Source of the DNA: Corynebacterium jeikeium | GTDB taxonomy: Bacteria > Actinomycetota > Actinomycetes > Mycobacteriales > Mycobacteriaceae | DNA length: 64,000 nt | NCBI GenBank assembly: GCA_003955985.1 | Contig: CP033784.1 | Span: 930,001-994,000 of the forward strand | Direction: 5' to 3' | Shown here: one piece after another, positions 34,586-42,975 of the stretch | Numbering within the stretch: position 1 is the first letter of the stretch | How the letters are laid out: the number at the start of each line of letters is the position of its first letter | Program-made: the position numbers and the translations under genes | Notes under the pieces: model-generated | Told to the model about the DNA's origin: nothing | Seen by the model: only the letters and a program-made list of their open reading frames with translations | Databases searched by the model: none

Positions 34586-35788
34586 ATGAGAGTCAATATT
34601 TTCGCCAAGGCTAAAACCGCGCCAAAGACCAAAACTCTGGCCGCAATCGGGTGTGCAGCGCTGAGCTTCGTCGCTACAGCATGCGGTGCGGACGCAGAGT
34701 CGAACGAGGCTGCCGACAACAAAGGAGAACTCACTGTCACTGATGTCGCAGGTCGCACTGTGACCTTCGACAAGCAGCCAGAACGAGTCGTGCTCGGTGA
34801 AGGCCGCGCCATGTTTGTCACCGCGATGCTTGACCAAGAAAACCCGGGTGACCACGTTGTCGCCATGGGCAGCGATTTGCATTCGGGCGCACCGTCGTTT
34901 GAAACCAAGCTTTTCGAGACGAACCCCGAGCTGAAAGACATGCCGACCATCGGCAATATCGCCAAGGGCGATGTCACAGTTGAAAACCTCATCTCCCACG
35001 ACCCAGACGTGGTCGTCATGACCCTTGACCACAAGAAGGCCGCGGAGCAGTCCGGTTTCCTCACCAAGCTCGATCAGGCAGGTCTGAAGTACGTATTCAC
35101 CGACTTCCGGCAAAAGCCCCTGGAGAATACCGCCAAGTCCGTCGAGCTCCTCGGCCAGATCGTCGATGAGCAGGACAATGCCAAGAAGTTCACCGACTTC
35201 TACACAAAGCGCGTCAACGAGATCACCGAACGTGCCGCCAAGCTCGAAGACAAGCCAAAGACCTTCGTCTGGCGAGCAGCCGGTCTCAAGGATTGCTGCT
35301 CGACCGTCAACAAGTCCAACCTCGGTGACCTTGTCACAGCAGCCGGCGGTGAGAACCTCGGAGACAGCCTCCTCGACACCGAATCGGGCGACGTGACCGC
35401 AGAGAAGGTCCTGTCCGTCCAGCCGGAGAAGATCATCGCCACCGGTGGTTCTTGGGCGCTCGATCCGAAGAAGCCGGAAGTGCTGCCACACGTCGAACTC
35501 GGCTACACCGCCACCCCAGAGACCGCACAGCGCACTCTGGAAGGCCTGCTGAAGACTCCGGGTTTTGACACCCTGACCGCGCCGAAGAAGGGGGATCTGT
35601 ACGCCGCCTTCCACCAGTTCTACGACTCGCCGTACAACGTCTTCGCGCTCGAGCAATTCGCCAAGTGGATTCACCCAGAGGAGTTCGCTGACCTCGACCC
35701 GGTCGCTGACTTCGCCAAGTTCCACAAGGACTACCTGCCCTTCGAACTCAGCGGCACCTTCTTCACCGCGCTGGAGCCGACCAAGTAA
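34586..35788 (+). CDS. Ferric-siderophore ABC transporter, substrate-binding lipoprotein
   Basis: A 400-residue class III periplasmic-type binding protein (FepB/BtuF fold) anchored to the membrane by lipid. The lipoprotein signal ends at C33 (FVATAC), after a Lys-rich start and a hydrophobic segment. The mature part has TVTDVAGRTVTFDKQPERVV, the usual family opening, then an alpha/beta lobe, a helical backbone and a second lobe. It delivers iron chelates to the FecCD-type permease encoded next. DtxR box upstream, permease and ATPase downstream in the same direction. Exact ligand (siderophore or haem) cannot be read from the sequence. Confidence 0.9.
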   Translation: MRVNIFAKAKTAPKTKTLAAIGCAALSFVATACGADAESNEAADNKGELTVTDVAGRTVTFDKQPERVVLGEGRAMFVTAMLDQENPGDHVVAMGSDLHSGAPSFETKLFETNPELKDMPTIGNIAKGDVTVENLISHDPDVVVMTLDHKKAAEQSGFLTKLDQAGLKYVFTDFRQKPLENTAKSVELLGQIVDEQDNAKKFTDFYTKRVNEITERAAKLEDKPKTFVWRAAGLKDCCSTVNKSNLGDLVTAAGGENLGDSLLDTESGDVTAEKVLSVQPEKIIATGGSWALDPKKPEVLPHVELGYTATPETAQRTLEGLLKTPGFDTLTAPKKGDLYAAFHQFYDSPYNVFALEQFAKWIHPEEFADLDPVADFAKFHKDYLPFELSGTFFTALEPTK

Positions 35789-35818
35789 CCCATCTTCCAC
35801 CATCGAAGAAGGAATCCG

Positions 35819-36994
35819 ATGACTTACACCAATCTGCACGCTCCCGCGTCAGGGCTTGACGACGAACCCCGCGAGTCCACCTCCACCAACGGCAGTGGAG
35901 GTCAAGAGTCGCAGCCCGCCACCGAACAGCACGAGTGTCCGTCGTCAAGCACGACCTACGACTCTGCGCGACAGTACCGACGACGCTCGGCACGGAAAAT
36001 CGCCATCATTGCGGTGCTGGTGGGGCTGGCCGTGTGCGCGTTTGTGGTGGCGACGATTGTGGGGCCGATGGCACTGAGCGTGGGGGACGTCGTCCGTGGC
36101 ATCGTGAGCCCGAATGATGTGGACGAAACCACTCGTACGGTGCTGTGGAAGCTGCGTCTGCCTGCATCGGTGATGGCAGTGCTGATTGGTGCAGCGCTGT
36201 CGCTTGCCGGTGCACAGATGCAGACAATCCTCGATAACCCTCTGGCGGAGCCGTTTACGCTCGGTATCTCGGCTGCAGCGGCGTTCGGTGGGGCGGCATC
36301 GATTGTGCTGGGCTGGGTGATTATTCCGCATGCGCAGTTCAACCTGGCGGCCGTGGCCTGGGTATCATCCGTCGTCGCTGTGGCGATTGTGGCGGCGGCG
36401 TCGGTATGGCGCGGCTCGGGTAAGGAATCGATGATTCTGCTCGGCATTGGTCTGGTGTTTCTATTCCAAGCGCTGTTGGCGCTGTTGCAATACCGCGCGA
36501 CTACCGAGGCGCTCCAGCAGATTGTGTTCTGGACGATGGGCTCGCTACAGCGCGCGAACTGGGTGGCCAACGGTATCATTGCGGCGGCGCTGCTAATCGC
36601 TATTCCGTTCACTATCCGCTATGCGTGGGCGCTGACGGTGTTGCGGCTTGGCGATGCCCGCGCAAAAGCCGTGGGCATCAATGTGGATAGGCTGCGCATT
36701 GCGACGCTGATTGTAGCCTCGCTGCTGGCAGCAACCGCAGTGGCCTTCGCCGGCATCATCGGCTTCATCGGACTGGTCGGCCCACACATTGCACGCATGC
36801 TGGTCGGTGAAGAACAGCGCTTCTTTGCCCCGGCATCGATGGCGGCGGGCGCGGCGCTGCTTGCGGCAGCTCATGCGGTATCCATCACGGTGGTGCCGGG
36901 TGTGGCAGTGCCGATTGGCATCATTACCGCAATCGTCGGTGTCCCATTCTTTGTCGGCTTGGTTTTTCTGCGTAAGAGGACGGTGTGGAACTAA
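35819..36994 (+). CDS. FecCD-family iron-siderophore permease
   Basis: A 391-residue permease with an unusually long, Ser/Thr/Glu-rich cytoplasmic N-terminus (1-58) followed by about ten membrane helices. Family signatures include RLPASVMAVLIGAALSLAGAQMQTILDNPLAEP near the start of the core and GFIGLVGPHIARMLVG late. The core is of normal size, so a single gene probably makes a homodimeric channel. GAAGAAGGAA precedes the ATG; the stop overlaps the start region of the ATPase gene (TAATG or an earlier GTG). Confidence 0.92.
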   Translation: MTYTNLHAPASGLDDEPRESTSTNGSGGQESQPATEQHECPSSSTTYDSARQYRRRSARKIAIIAVLVGLAVCAFVVATIVGPMALSVGDVVRGIVSPNDVDETTRTVLWKLRLPASVMAVLIGAALSLAGAQMQTILDNPLAEPFTLGISAAAAFGGAASIVLGWVIIPHAQFNLAAVAWVSSVVAVAIVAAASVWRGSGKESMILLGIGLVFLFQALLALLQYRATTEALQQIVFWTMGSLQRANWVANGIIAAALLIAIPFTIRYAWALTVLRLGDARAKAVGINVDRLRIATLIVASLLAATAVAFAGIIGFIGLVGPHIARMLVGEEQRFFAPASMAAGAALLAAAHAVSITVVPGVAVPIGIITAIVGVPFFVGLVFLRKRTVWN

Positions 36995-37785
36995 TGGGCG
37001 TATTTCTCGATGTCAATGACGTAGCTGCAGGCTATGGCAAGCGAAAGGTGCTGCGCGGGGCGTCAATACGCACGCTGAAGCCAGGTACGGTGACGGGTTT
37101 GCTCGGGCCAAACGCTGCGGGCAAGTCCACACTGATGACCACGCTGGCGGGGATTCGAAAGCCCATGTCCGGGGAGATTGTTCTGACCCGTGACAATGAG
37201 CGGGTCGTCGGCTCCGAACTGCGCGATGTCGTCGGCTACGTGCCGCAGGATCTGCCGGCTAGCGCCTCGCTGACCGCATTCGAATCGGTACTGGTCTCTG
37301 GCCGGCGCGCCGGGCGTCTGCGCGTGCGCGGCTCCGAGATTGAGCACACTGCGGCGGTTCTCCGGAAGGTTGGTATTGAGCACCTTGCCGACCGCTTCGT
37401 CGGCGAGCTCTCCGGCGGTCAGCGTCAGCTCGTCGCCGTCGCGCAGATGTTTGTCCGTGATCCCGAGGTCATGCTTCTCGACGAACCCACCTCCGCCCTC
37501 GACCTGCGCCACCAGGTGGAACTCCTACAGCTCGTCCGCGCGGAGGTCGCCTCACGGAGCTCCTTGGCGCTCGTCGCAATCCACGATCTCAATCTCGCAG
37601 CCCGCTACTGCGATGAGCTTGTCATGCTTCACGACGGCCACGTGGTTGCCCAGGGGAGTCCTGCTGACGTTCTCACACCGGATCTTTTGGCCCGCGTCTA
37701 TGGAATTCGAGCCCGCGTGCTTAATGATGGAGGCGTTCCTGTGGTGTGTCCTATTGAGGAAGACCAGGTTTCTGAGGCCGCATAG
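36985..37785 (+). CDS. Iron-siderophore ABC transporter ATPase
   Basis: A 266-residue ATPase of the FecE/FhuC type: Walker A LGPNAAGKS, Q-loop VPQ, signature LSGGQRQL, Walker B VMLLDEPTSALD and H-loop AIHDLN. It powers the permease encoded just upstream. Two starts are possible: GTG 36985, with AGAGGA five bases before it, or ATG 36994, overlapping the permease stop as TAATG. A 10-bp stem-loop follows. Confidence 0.93.
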   Translation: MELMGVFLDVNDVAAGYGKRKVLRGASIRTLKPGTVTGLLGPNAAGKSTLMTTLAGIRKPMSGEIVLTRDNERVVGSELRDVVGYVPQDLPASASLTAFESVLVSGRRAGRLRVRGSEIEHTAAVLRKVGIEHLADRFVGELSGGQRQLVAVAQMFVRDPEVMLLDEPTSALDLRHQVELLQLVRAEVASRSSLALVAIHDLNLAARYCDELVMLHDGHVVAQGSPADVLTPDLLARVYGIRARVLNDGGVPVVCPIEEDQVSEAA

Positions 37786-37792
37786 TGCGGAT

Positions 37793-37833
37793 TTGGCTGG
37801 GGTGCGGGGCATTTCGCTAATCGCCCCAGCCAA
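37793..37833 (+). terminator. Stem-loop after the iron transporter operon
   Basis: TTGGCTGGGG (37793-37802) and CCCCAGCCAA (37824-37833) form a perfect 10-bp stem eight bases after the ATPase stop. There is no immediate T-run, though a T-rich stretch follows at 37845. Confidence 0.6.
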
Positions 37834-37878
37834 GTGGTAACATCTTTTCTCGTTGCACTTGTTGTGCTTGTGCCACAC

Positions 37879-37951
37879 GCCCCCGTAGCTCAGTGGATAG
37901 AGCGCCGGTTTCCGGTACCGAAGGTCGGAGGTTCGACTCCTCTCGGGGGCA
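37879..37951 (+). tRNA. tRNA-Arg (anticodon CCG)
   Basis: A 73-base cloverleaf. The acceptor stem GCCCCCG/CGGGGGC is perfect; the D arm is GCTC-AGTGGATA-GAGC; the anticodon loop TTCCGGT gives CCG, reading CGG (Arg); the T arm is GGAGG-TTCGACT-CCTCT; the discriminator is A. CCA is not encoded. One pair at the base of the anticodon stem is C-A. It lies about 5 kb before argS, the cognate synthetase. Confidence 0.95.
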
Positions 37952-37957
37952 CGTCTT

Positions 37958-38012
37958 ATCCCTTAAGCGGTTAGGTTCGATTAGATTCGCCTGGTTGCTT
38001 GAGGGATTTTTG
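37958..38012 (+). terminator. Terminator after tRNA-Arg
   Basis: ATCCCTTAAGC (37958-37968) pairs with GCTTGAGGGAT (37997-38007) with one G-T wobble, followed by TTTTTG. It ends the tRNA transcript; the next 130 bases up to the pirin gene hold nothing I can recognise. Confidence 0.8.
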
Positions 38013-38146
38013 TTTCGGGTGTACCTGGCGGAAGCGGGCCAATCCGAGTTACTGACTGCGTTTATGACAAAAATGACCCAAAAAATGGCCTGAAAGTGTC
38101 ATAAACTCACACAGTTTCACATGTGCAGCCCGTCGGGGGATCCCGG

Positions 38147-39169
38147 TTAATTGACCGGGCGACGAACCGTACCGTCCGGATAGCGGGCAAAGCGCCCCTC
38201 TTCAAAGGGTGCAACCGGATCGTTGGAATCAAACCGCCATGCGCCGAACTCGCCACGCTGGTAGGCATCGAATGCCTCAACGAGCTCTTCGCGGCTATTC
38301 GCGACAAACGGGCCATGCTGATACACGGGAGCGCCAATTGGTCGGCCTTGGAGGATGAGCGCGAAGGCCCCCTCGTCACCTGCAGAAATGTCCAGTGCCT
38401 CGGTTGAGCGCAGCACTGCGCCCTCTTGCACCAGCGTTTCGCCCTCGATAGTGAGCCTGCCGCGTAGAGAGTAGAGAGTCCGAATTGTCTCGGCATAATT
38501 GGTTGGTGGCAACGTTAGCTGTGCGCCCGGCTGCAGGCGCAGCACCCACACGGCTACATCGGAATCTGGTGCAGCGGCCCAGGATTCCGGTGGCGGAGCA
38601 AGCGGCTGAGTATCGCCGAATGCGCCCGCGATGACCTTTACGTCGTAGCCGTGGCCATTGTCATCAGTGCCGGTGACATGCGGAGTGTCTTCTGCCCAGA
38701 ACATCTGGAAGTGCGGCTTTGCCTCCTTGCCTTCGGGCGGCAGGTTCAGCCAAATCTGAAACATGTGGTGAGGATTGGGGCCGTCGTTATGCAGAAGCGG
38801 GAACATTTCAGCATGCGCAGTGCCTGCGCCGGTGGTCAGCCACTGAGTGTCGCCGTCGCCGTAACGAGCCTGTGCACCTTCGGAGTCGGTGTGGTCGACG
38901 TAACCTTCCTCGACAATCGAGATAGTTTCAAAGCCGCGGTGTGGGTGGGAGGGGAAGCCGGGGACGGTTGTGCCGTGGTACATGGACCAGCCGTCCTTGC
39001 CGGAAAAGTCCATGCCGATATTACGGCCGAGCAGCGAGGCATCTGGTGTCATGGTTGTGCCCTTGGCCTGCGGGTATAGGTCGTAATGGTGGACCGCGAA
39101 CAGGAAGGGATCCATGCCGGGGAGCTGTGGGTTGTCGGCTACTGAGAACTTTTGAATGATTGCGCTCAT
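38147..39169 (-). CDS. Pirin family protein
   Basis: A 340-residue bicupin of the pirin (YhhW) family. The metal-binding motif of the N-terminal cupin is present: HPHRGFETIS (two His) and GAGTAHAE (His and Glu), followed by the MFQIWLNLP segment typical of pirins. The C-terminal cupin and about 50 extra residues complete it. Bacterial pirins have been linked to quercetinase activity or regulation; the role here is unknown. ATG 39169 is preceded by AAAGGAGCC. Single gene divergent from a small membrane protein gene. Confidence 0.93.
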   Translation of the reverse strand: MSAIIQKFSVADNPQLPGMDPFLFAVHHYDLYPQAKGTTMTPDASLLGRNIGMDFSGKDGWSMYHGTTVPGFPSHPHRGFETISIVEEGYVDHTDSEGAQARYGDGDTQWLTTGAGTAHAEMFPLLHNDGPNPHHMFQIWLNLPPEGKEAKPHFQMFWAEDTPHVTGTDDNGHGYDVKVIAGAFGDTQPLAPPPESWAAAPDSDVAVWVLRLQPGAQLTLPPTNYAETIRTLYSLRGRLTIEGETLVQEGAVLRSTEALDISAGDEGAFALILQGRPIGAPVYQHGPFVANSREELVEAFDAYQRGEFGAWRFDSNDPVAPFEEGRFARYPDGTVRRPVN

Positions 39170-39286
39170 GGAAGGCTCCTTTAGCTAGGTTGTTTCATTT
39201 TCCATAACGCATTGTTGTCATGTCAATATTCCGAGGTTTGGTTGAAACCGCTGTGGAGCTTCGATTTGAGGTTTAGCCTGGAATCT

Positions 39287-39691
39287 ATGACGGAAACCGA
39301 AGTTGCGCTGAAAAGACCCAAAAGCCCTAGTGCAGTATGGGGACAAGCAGTTATCTATGCTGCCATTTTCGGGTTCTTAATCGGAGTCATTGCATGGGCG
39401 GGATTGACAACTAAGTGGATTTTTCCCGGTGTGTTGCTACTAATCGCGGTTCAGTTCGTTTTTGATTACCGCAATAGGGAAGGGGTCTTTGACCCGGACT
39501 GGGAGGACAATGCCTTCAAATGGGATAAAAGGGCGCGACAAGGTTGGGCTGCAGTCCTTGCGCTGGTTATTGTGCTGGTAGTTGCATCAAATGTGCCGCG
39601 GCACCATGTTGGCGCTACCGCTGCGGTGACAATCGTGGCGGTAGCGGTGATGCTATTCGTGTCAGTCAAAAGGTACTGGCCAGGGCGATAA
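39287..39691 (+). CDS. Small four-helix membrane protein, function unknown
   Basis: A 134-residue protein with four predicted membrane helices (IYAAIFGFLIGVIAWAGL, FPGVLLLIAVQFVF, AAVLALVIVLVVA and AAVTIVAVAVMLFVSV) and short charged loops. No family recognised. The frame is open upstream to 39212, but ATG 39287 gives a plain cytoplasmic N-terminus and has GGA nearby; neither start has a strong site. Convergent with lutC, 16 bases away. Confidence 0.65.
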   Translation: MTETEVALKRPKSPSAVWGQAVIYAAIFGFLIGVIAWAGLTTKWIFPGVLLLIAVQFVFDYRNREGVFDPDWEDNAFKWDKRARQGWAAVLALVIVLVVASNVPRHHVGATAAVTIVAVAVMLFVSVKRYWPGR

Positions 39692-39707
39692 CAGGGAGTA
39701 TTCGCCC

Positions 39708-40424
39708 CTACCCAGCAATAATCACAATCAAGGTGCGCGGGCCGTGGACACCTTCGACGCGGGAAAGCTCGATATCCGAGGTCGCAGAAGGCCCGGAAAT
39801 CATAGTGATTGGAGCCGTGGGGTCAACCTCTCGCAGGCGGGAAATGGCCTCCGGAATGCCAGAGACAATCGTTTCTGCTGGGACGACACAAATATGCTTA
39901 TCCGGCACCAAGGTCAGGGCTCGGCGCCCGGAGGTAGCGGAGCCGTCCAGGAAAATGGTGCCGGTCTCCGCGCAGGTAACCGCAGAGCTGGTGACAATGG
40001 CATCGAGTTCGTCCAGTTCGCGGGCGTTGAAACCGGTATCGACGCGGATTTCGGTCGCCCCTTCAGCAGTCTCGCCAGAGCCAAGCCCCGCAACCCAGTC
40101 GCGGTCCAAGCCCTCGGGGATACCAATCAGCGAGGCCCCAACATCCGCAATAGCCTTCTTCACTGCGTCATTGATTTCAGTTGCCGAGCTGCCACAACGG
40201 CGCACATCGGCTTTGTAATCGGCGATGCGTTCGTCGGCAAGCGAAACGATGTCCTTGTGGGGCAGCTCCGAGCTTCGTTCATAGTCGCGTGGAACGGAGA
40301 AGTGCGCGCCGGGCTCGCCGGTGATAATGCCAACGTCAGAGGCTAAATCGCGGCCCTCAAAGGCAATCTTCTGCGCGTTGCGGATGCGGCCGAGAATGTC
40401 GTTTTTGGCGCCAGAGTTGGTCAT
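39708..40424 (-). CDS. lutC: Lactate utilization protein C (LUD domain)
   Basis: A 238-residue LUD-domain (LutC/YkgG) protein, third gene of a leftward lutABC operon. It shows the family pattern: a helical start (ILGRIRNAQKIAF), then an NAD- or nucleotide-type alpha/beta core with GIPEGLDRDW, ETGTIFLDG and HICVVPAETIV near the end. LutABC together oxidise L-lactate to pyruvate with iron-sulfur centres. It begins two bases after the lutB stop. Assignment rests on both sequence and order. Confidence 0.9.
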   Translation of the reverse strand: MTNSGAKNDILGRIRNAQKIAFEGRDLASDVGIITGEPGAHFSVPRDYERSSELPHKDIVSLADERIADYKADVRRCGSSATEINDAVKKAIADVGASLIGIPEGLDRDWVAGLGSGETAEGATEIRVDTGFNARELDELDAIVTSSAVTCAETGTIFLDGSATSGRRALTLVPDKHICVVPAETIVSGIPEAISRLREVDPTAPITMISGPSATSDIELSRVEGVHGPRTLIVIIAG

Positions 40425-40426
40425 CG

Positions 40427-41974
40427 CTAGGACTCCTTTTCGCTTTGGCCATTGATCTTGGTCGGTACCTGATGCGCCGATTCACGCGCCAACTGAGCGG
40501 AGAGATCCTCCGAACCCCACAGTGAGCGGAACGGCTTCTTCGGCGGAACCGGGGTATCACGCGCATCCGACCACCCGCTGAGGAAGAGCGGCAGGGCGTG
40601 AATCTCGCCGTCCTTCAAACCGAGTACGCGGGCGAGGGAGGCCATCTTTGCGCTCATATTCCAGAGCTTCTGATTGCCCATGATGAACCCGAGCGTGGCA
40701 AACAGCTTGCCCTCCACCGGCGGGCGGTGTTCCGTGACCTTACGGTGGCGCAGCTCCAGCAGTGCCGCAGGGATGTCAATTCGCACCGGGCAGACCTCAA
40801 AGCAAGCCCCGCACAGCGAAGACGCATAGGGCAGCGAAGCATTCGGATCATCGTAGGAATCCATGCCAGTGAGCTGCGGGGACAAAATCGCACCAATCGG
40901 GCCCGGGTAGACCGAACCGTAAGCGTGACCGCCCACGTGCTCATAAACAGGGCAGATATTCAGGCATGCCGAGCAGCGAATGCACTTCAGCGCTTCACGC
41001 CCAATCGGATCTGCAAGAGTGGCCGAGCGCCCATTGTCCAGCAACACAATGTGGAAATTCTTCGGGCCGTCGCCGTCGGTCGTTCCCGTCCACAGAGAGG
41101 TGTAGGGATTCATACGCTCGCCTGTCGACGACCGTGGCAGTAGCTGCAAGAAGACTTCCAGATCCTGGAAGGTGGGAAGCAGCTTCTCAATACCCATCAC
41201 CGAAATCAGTGTTTCCGGCAGTGTGAGGCACATACGGCCGTTGCCCTCAGATTCGACGACGGCTACCGTGCCGGTTTCGGCTACACCGAAGTTGGCGCCA
41301 GAAATCGCAACCTTGGCCTCCATAAACTGCTCGCGCAGGAACTTACGGGATGCCTCGGCCAGATCGGCCGGATTGGCTTTCAGGTCCGGGTCGACTCCGG
41401 GGATTCCATTGAGGAAGATCTCGCGGATATCTTCGCGATTGCGGTGGATAGCAGGAACCAGGATGTGGCTCGGCATGTCGTCGGCAAGCTGAACGATGAG
41501 TTCCGCCAGGTCGGTTTCGCGGGCGGTGATGCCGGCGTCGGCAAGTGCTTCGTTCAAGCCGATTTCCTGTGTGGCCATCGACTTAATCTTGACGACCTTT
41601 TCTTCACCGGTCTCTTTCACCAAGTCCGTGATGATGCGGTTTGCCTCGGCGGCATCGCGCGCCCAGTGGACGTGACCGCCGGCATTCGTAACTGACTCTT
41701 CAAACCGCTCCAGCAGTTCCGGCAGACGCGCCATAACATCGCGCTTGATGTGGCTGCCCGCGAGCCGCAGCTGCTCCCAGTCATTCTTCTCGGCTACGAC
41801 ATGCGCGCGCTTCTGACGAATCGAACGCGTGGCATGACCGACATTTTCGCGCATGCGAGTGTTCTTGAGCTCCTCGTGCGCTGCGGCCGTGAACCCGCGC
41901 GTACCGCGCAGATGCCCGACGTTGTGCGGCGCGCGGGGAGGAAGGGCTGGCATGCCGACGTTAATTGCGACCAT
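40427..41974 (-). CDS. lutB: Lactate utilization iron-sulfur protein B
   Basis: A 515-residue fusion of a LUD domain with a ferredoxin-like part that binds two [4Fe-4S] clusters: CIRCSACLNICPVY and, about 50 residues on, CGACFEVCPVRI. The LUD part has GANFGVAETGTVAVVESEGNGRM, a hallmark of LutB. It is the electron-transferring core of the LutABC lactate-oxidising complex. ATG 41974 overlaps the lutA stop (TAATG), indicating translational coupling. Length is slightly above the usual ~470-490 because of extra residues at both ends. Confidence 0.94.
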   Translation of the reverse strand: MVAINVGMPALPPRAPHNVGHLRGTRGFTAAAHEELKNTRMRENVGHATRSIRQKRAHVVAEKNDWEQLRLAGSHIKRDVMARLPELLERFEESVTNAGGHVHWARDAAEANRIITDLVKETGEEKVVKIKSMATQEIGLNEALADAGITARETDLAELIVQLADDMPSHILVPAIHRNREDIREIFLNGIPGVDPDLKANPADLAEASRKFLREQFMEAKVAISGANFGVAETGTVAVVESEGNGRMCLTLPETLISVMGIEKLLPTFQDLEVFLQLLPRSSTGERMNPYTSLWTGTTDGDGPKNFHIVLLDNGRSATLADPIGREALKCIRCSACLNICPVYEHVGGHAYGSVYPGPIGAILSPQLTGMDSYDDPNASLPYASSLCGACFEVCPVRIDIPAALLELRHRKVTEHRPPVEGKLFATLGFIMGNQKLWNMSAKMASLARVLGLKDGEIHALPLFLSGWSDARDTPVPPKKPFRSLWGSEDLSAQLARESAHQVPTKINGQSEKES

Positions 41975-42762
41975 TACTGTTCACCTCGCAGGGAAGCCTC
42001 TTGGCGGTTGTGCACATCAAACGGGGTCTCCTTGGTGGAGGCCAGAATCTCGGCCATATGGATGGCGTGCACGCCAGAGTCCTGGCGACGCAACGCGCCA
42101 CCGATATTGAGCAAGCAGGAAGCATCGCCAGCGGTGACGAACTCCGCTTCCGTAGCGCGGATATTGGCTGTCTTGTCGGCAACCATTGCAGCGGAGGTCT
42201 CCGCATTCTTCACCGAGAAGGTGCCGCCAAAACCGCAGCACTCCGCCGCGCCGGGCAGCTCGCGCAGATCGATTCCATCGACTGCGCTGAGCAGCCGCCA
42301 CGGACGGTCGCCCACCTTGAGTACCCGCAAGCTGTGGCAGGTGGAGTGGTAGGTCACTGAGTGGGGGAAGTAAGCACCGACGTCAGTCACACCAGCGACA
42401 TCGGTGATGAACTCGGAGAGATCCAGCGTCTTGTTCGCGCAGGCCTGTGCCGCGTGGACTTGGGCACGGGTACCGTAGCGGCCCGCAATCATCGGATGCT
42501 GGTGGCGAACGGCGCCGGCGCAGGAACCGGACGGGGCGACAACGTAATCAATCGAGGAATCTGCAAAAGCATCAGCGTAGGTGTCCAGCTGAGGAAGGAC
42601 TTCCTTCTGGTACCCGGTGTTGACGTGCATTTGGCCGCAGCAGGTTTGTTGTGGTGGAAAGACCACATCGCATCCTAGGCGCGTGAGAACTCTGGCGGTC
42701 GCACTCACTGCATCTGGAAACATCATGTCCCCGATGCAGGTCGCGAAAAGTGCTACTTTCAC
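41974..42762 (-). CDS. lutA: Lactate utilization protein A (CCG-domain)
   Basis: A 262-residue protein with two CCG (cysteine-rich) domains of the GlpC/HdrB type: FATCIGDMMFP with QTCCGQ in the first, and HSTCHS with ECCGFGGTF in the second, ligands of iron-sulfur clusters. First gene of lutABC. GTG 42762 is chosen because GGAG lies five bases before it and the product then starts at the conserved VKVALFATC; the frame also opens at ATG 42795 without a site. The 213 bases to argS form a divergent promoter region in which I could not identify a lactate-regulator site. Confidence 0.93.
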   Translation of the reverse strand: MKVALFATCIGDMMFPDAVSATARVLTRLGCDVVFPPQQTCCGQMHVNTGYQKEVLPQLDTYADAFADSSIDYVVAPSGSCAGAVRHQHPMIAGRYGTRAQVHAAQACANKTLDLSEFITDVAGVTDVGAYFPHSVTYHSTCHSLRVLKVGDRPWRLLSAVDGIDLRELPGAAECCGFGGTFSVKNAETSAAMVADKTANIRATEAEFVTAGDASCLLNIGGALRRQDSGVHAIHMAEILASTKETPFDVHNRQEASLRGEQ

Positions 42763-42975
42763 GGTCGCTCCAAAAAGGGTTGAGGGGTAAGGCAATAATT
42801 TCCTACCTGAATGCTACGCCTAGCCCCGGATTAAATCTGTTCTCAACCTGAATTCGGCTGGATCGTGAAAGGGGCGCAGGACAGCCGGAGGCGGTGGCCT
42901 GCAGATACCCCTCAAATCAATCTTTTGGTGGCTGATGTTTCCACGACTGCGATTGACCTAATAGGATAGGCAATC

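Noticed and set aside
34358..35839. 493-codon leftward frame opposite the siderophore-binding protein
   Set aside because: Antisense of a recognised lipoprotein gene, covering its whole length.
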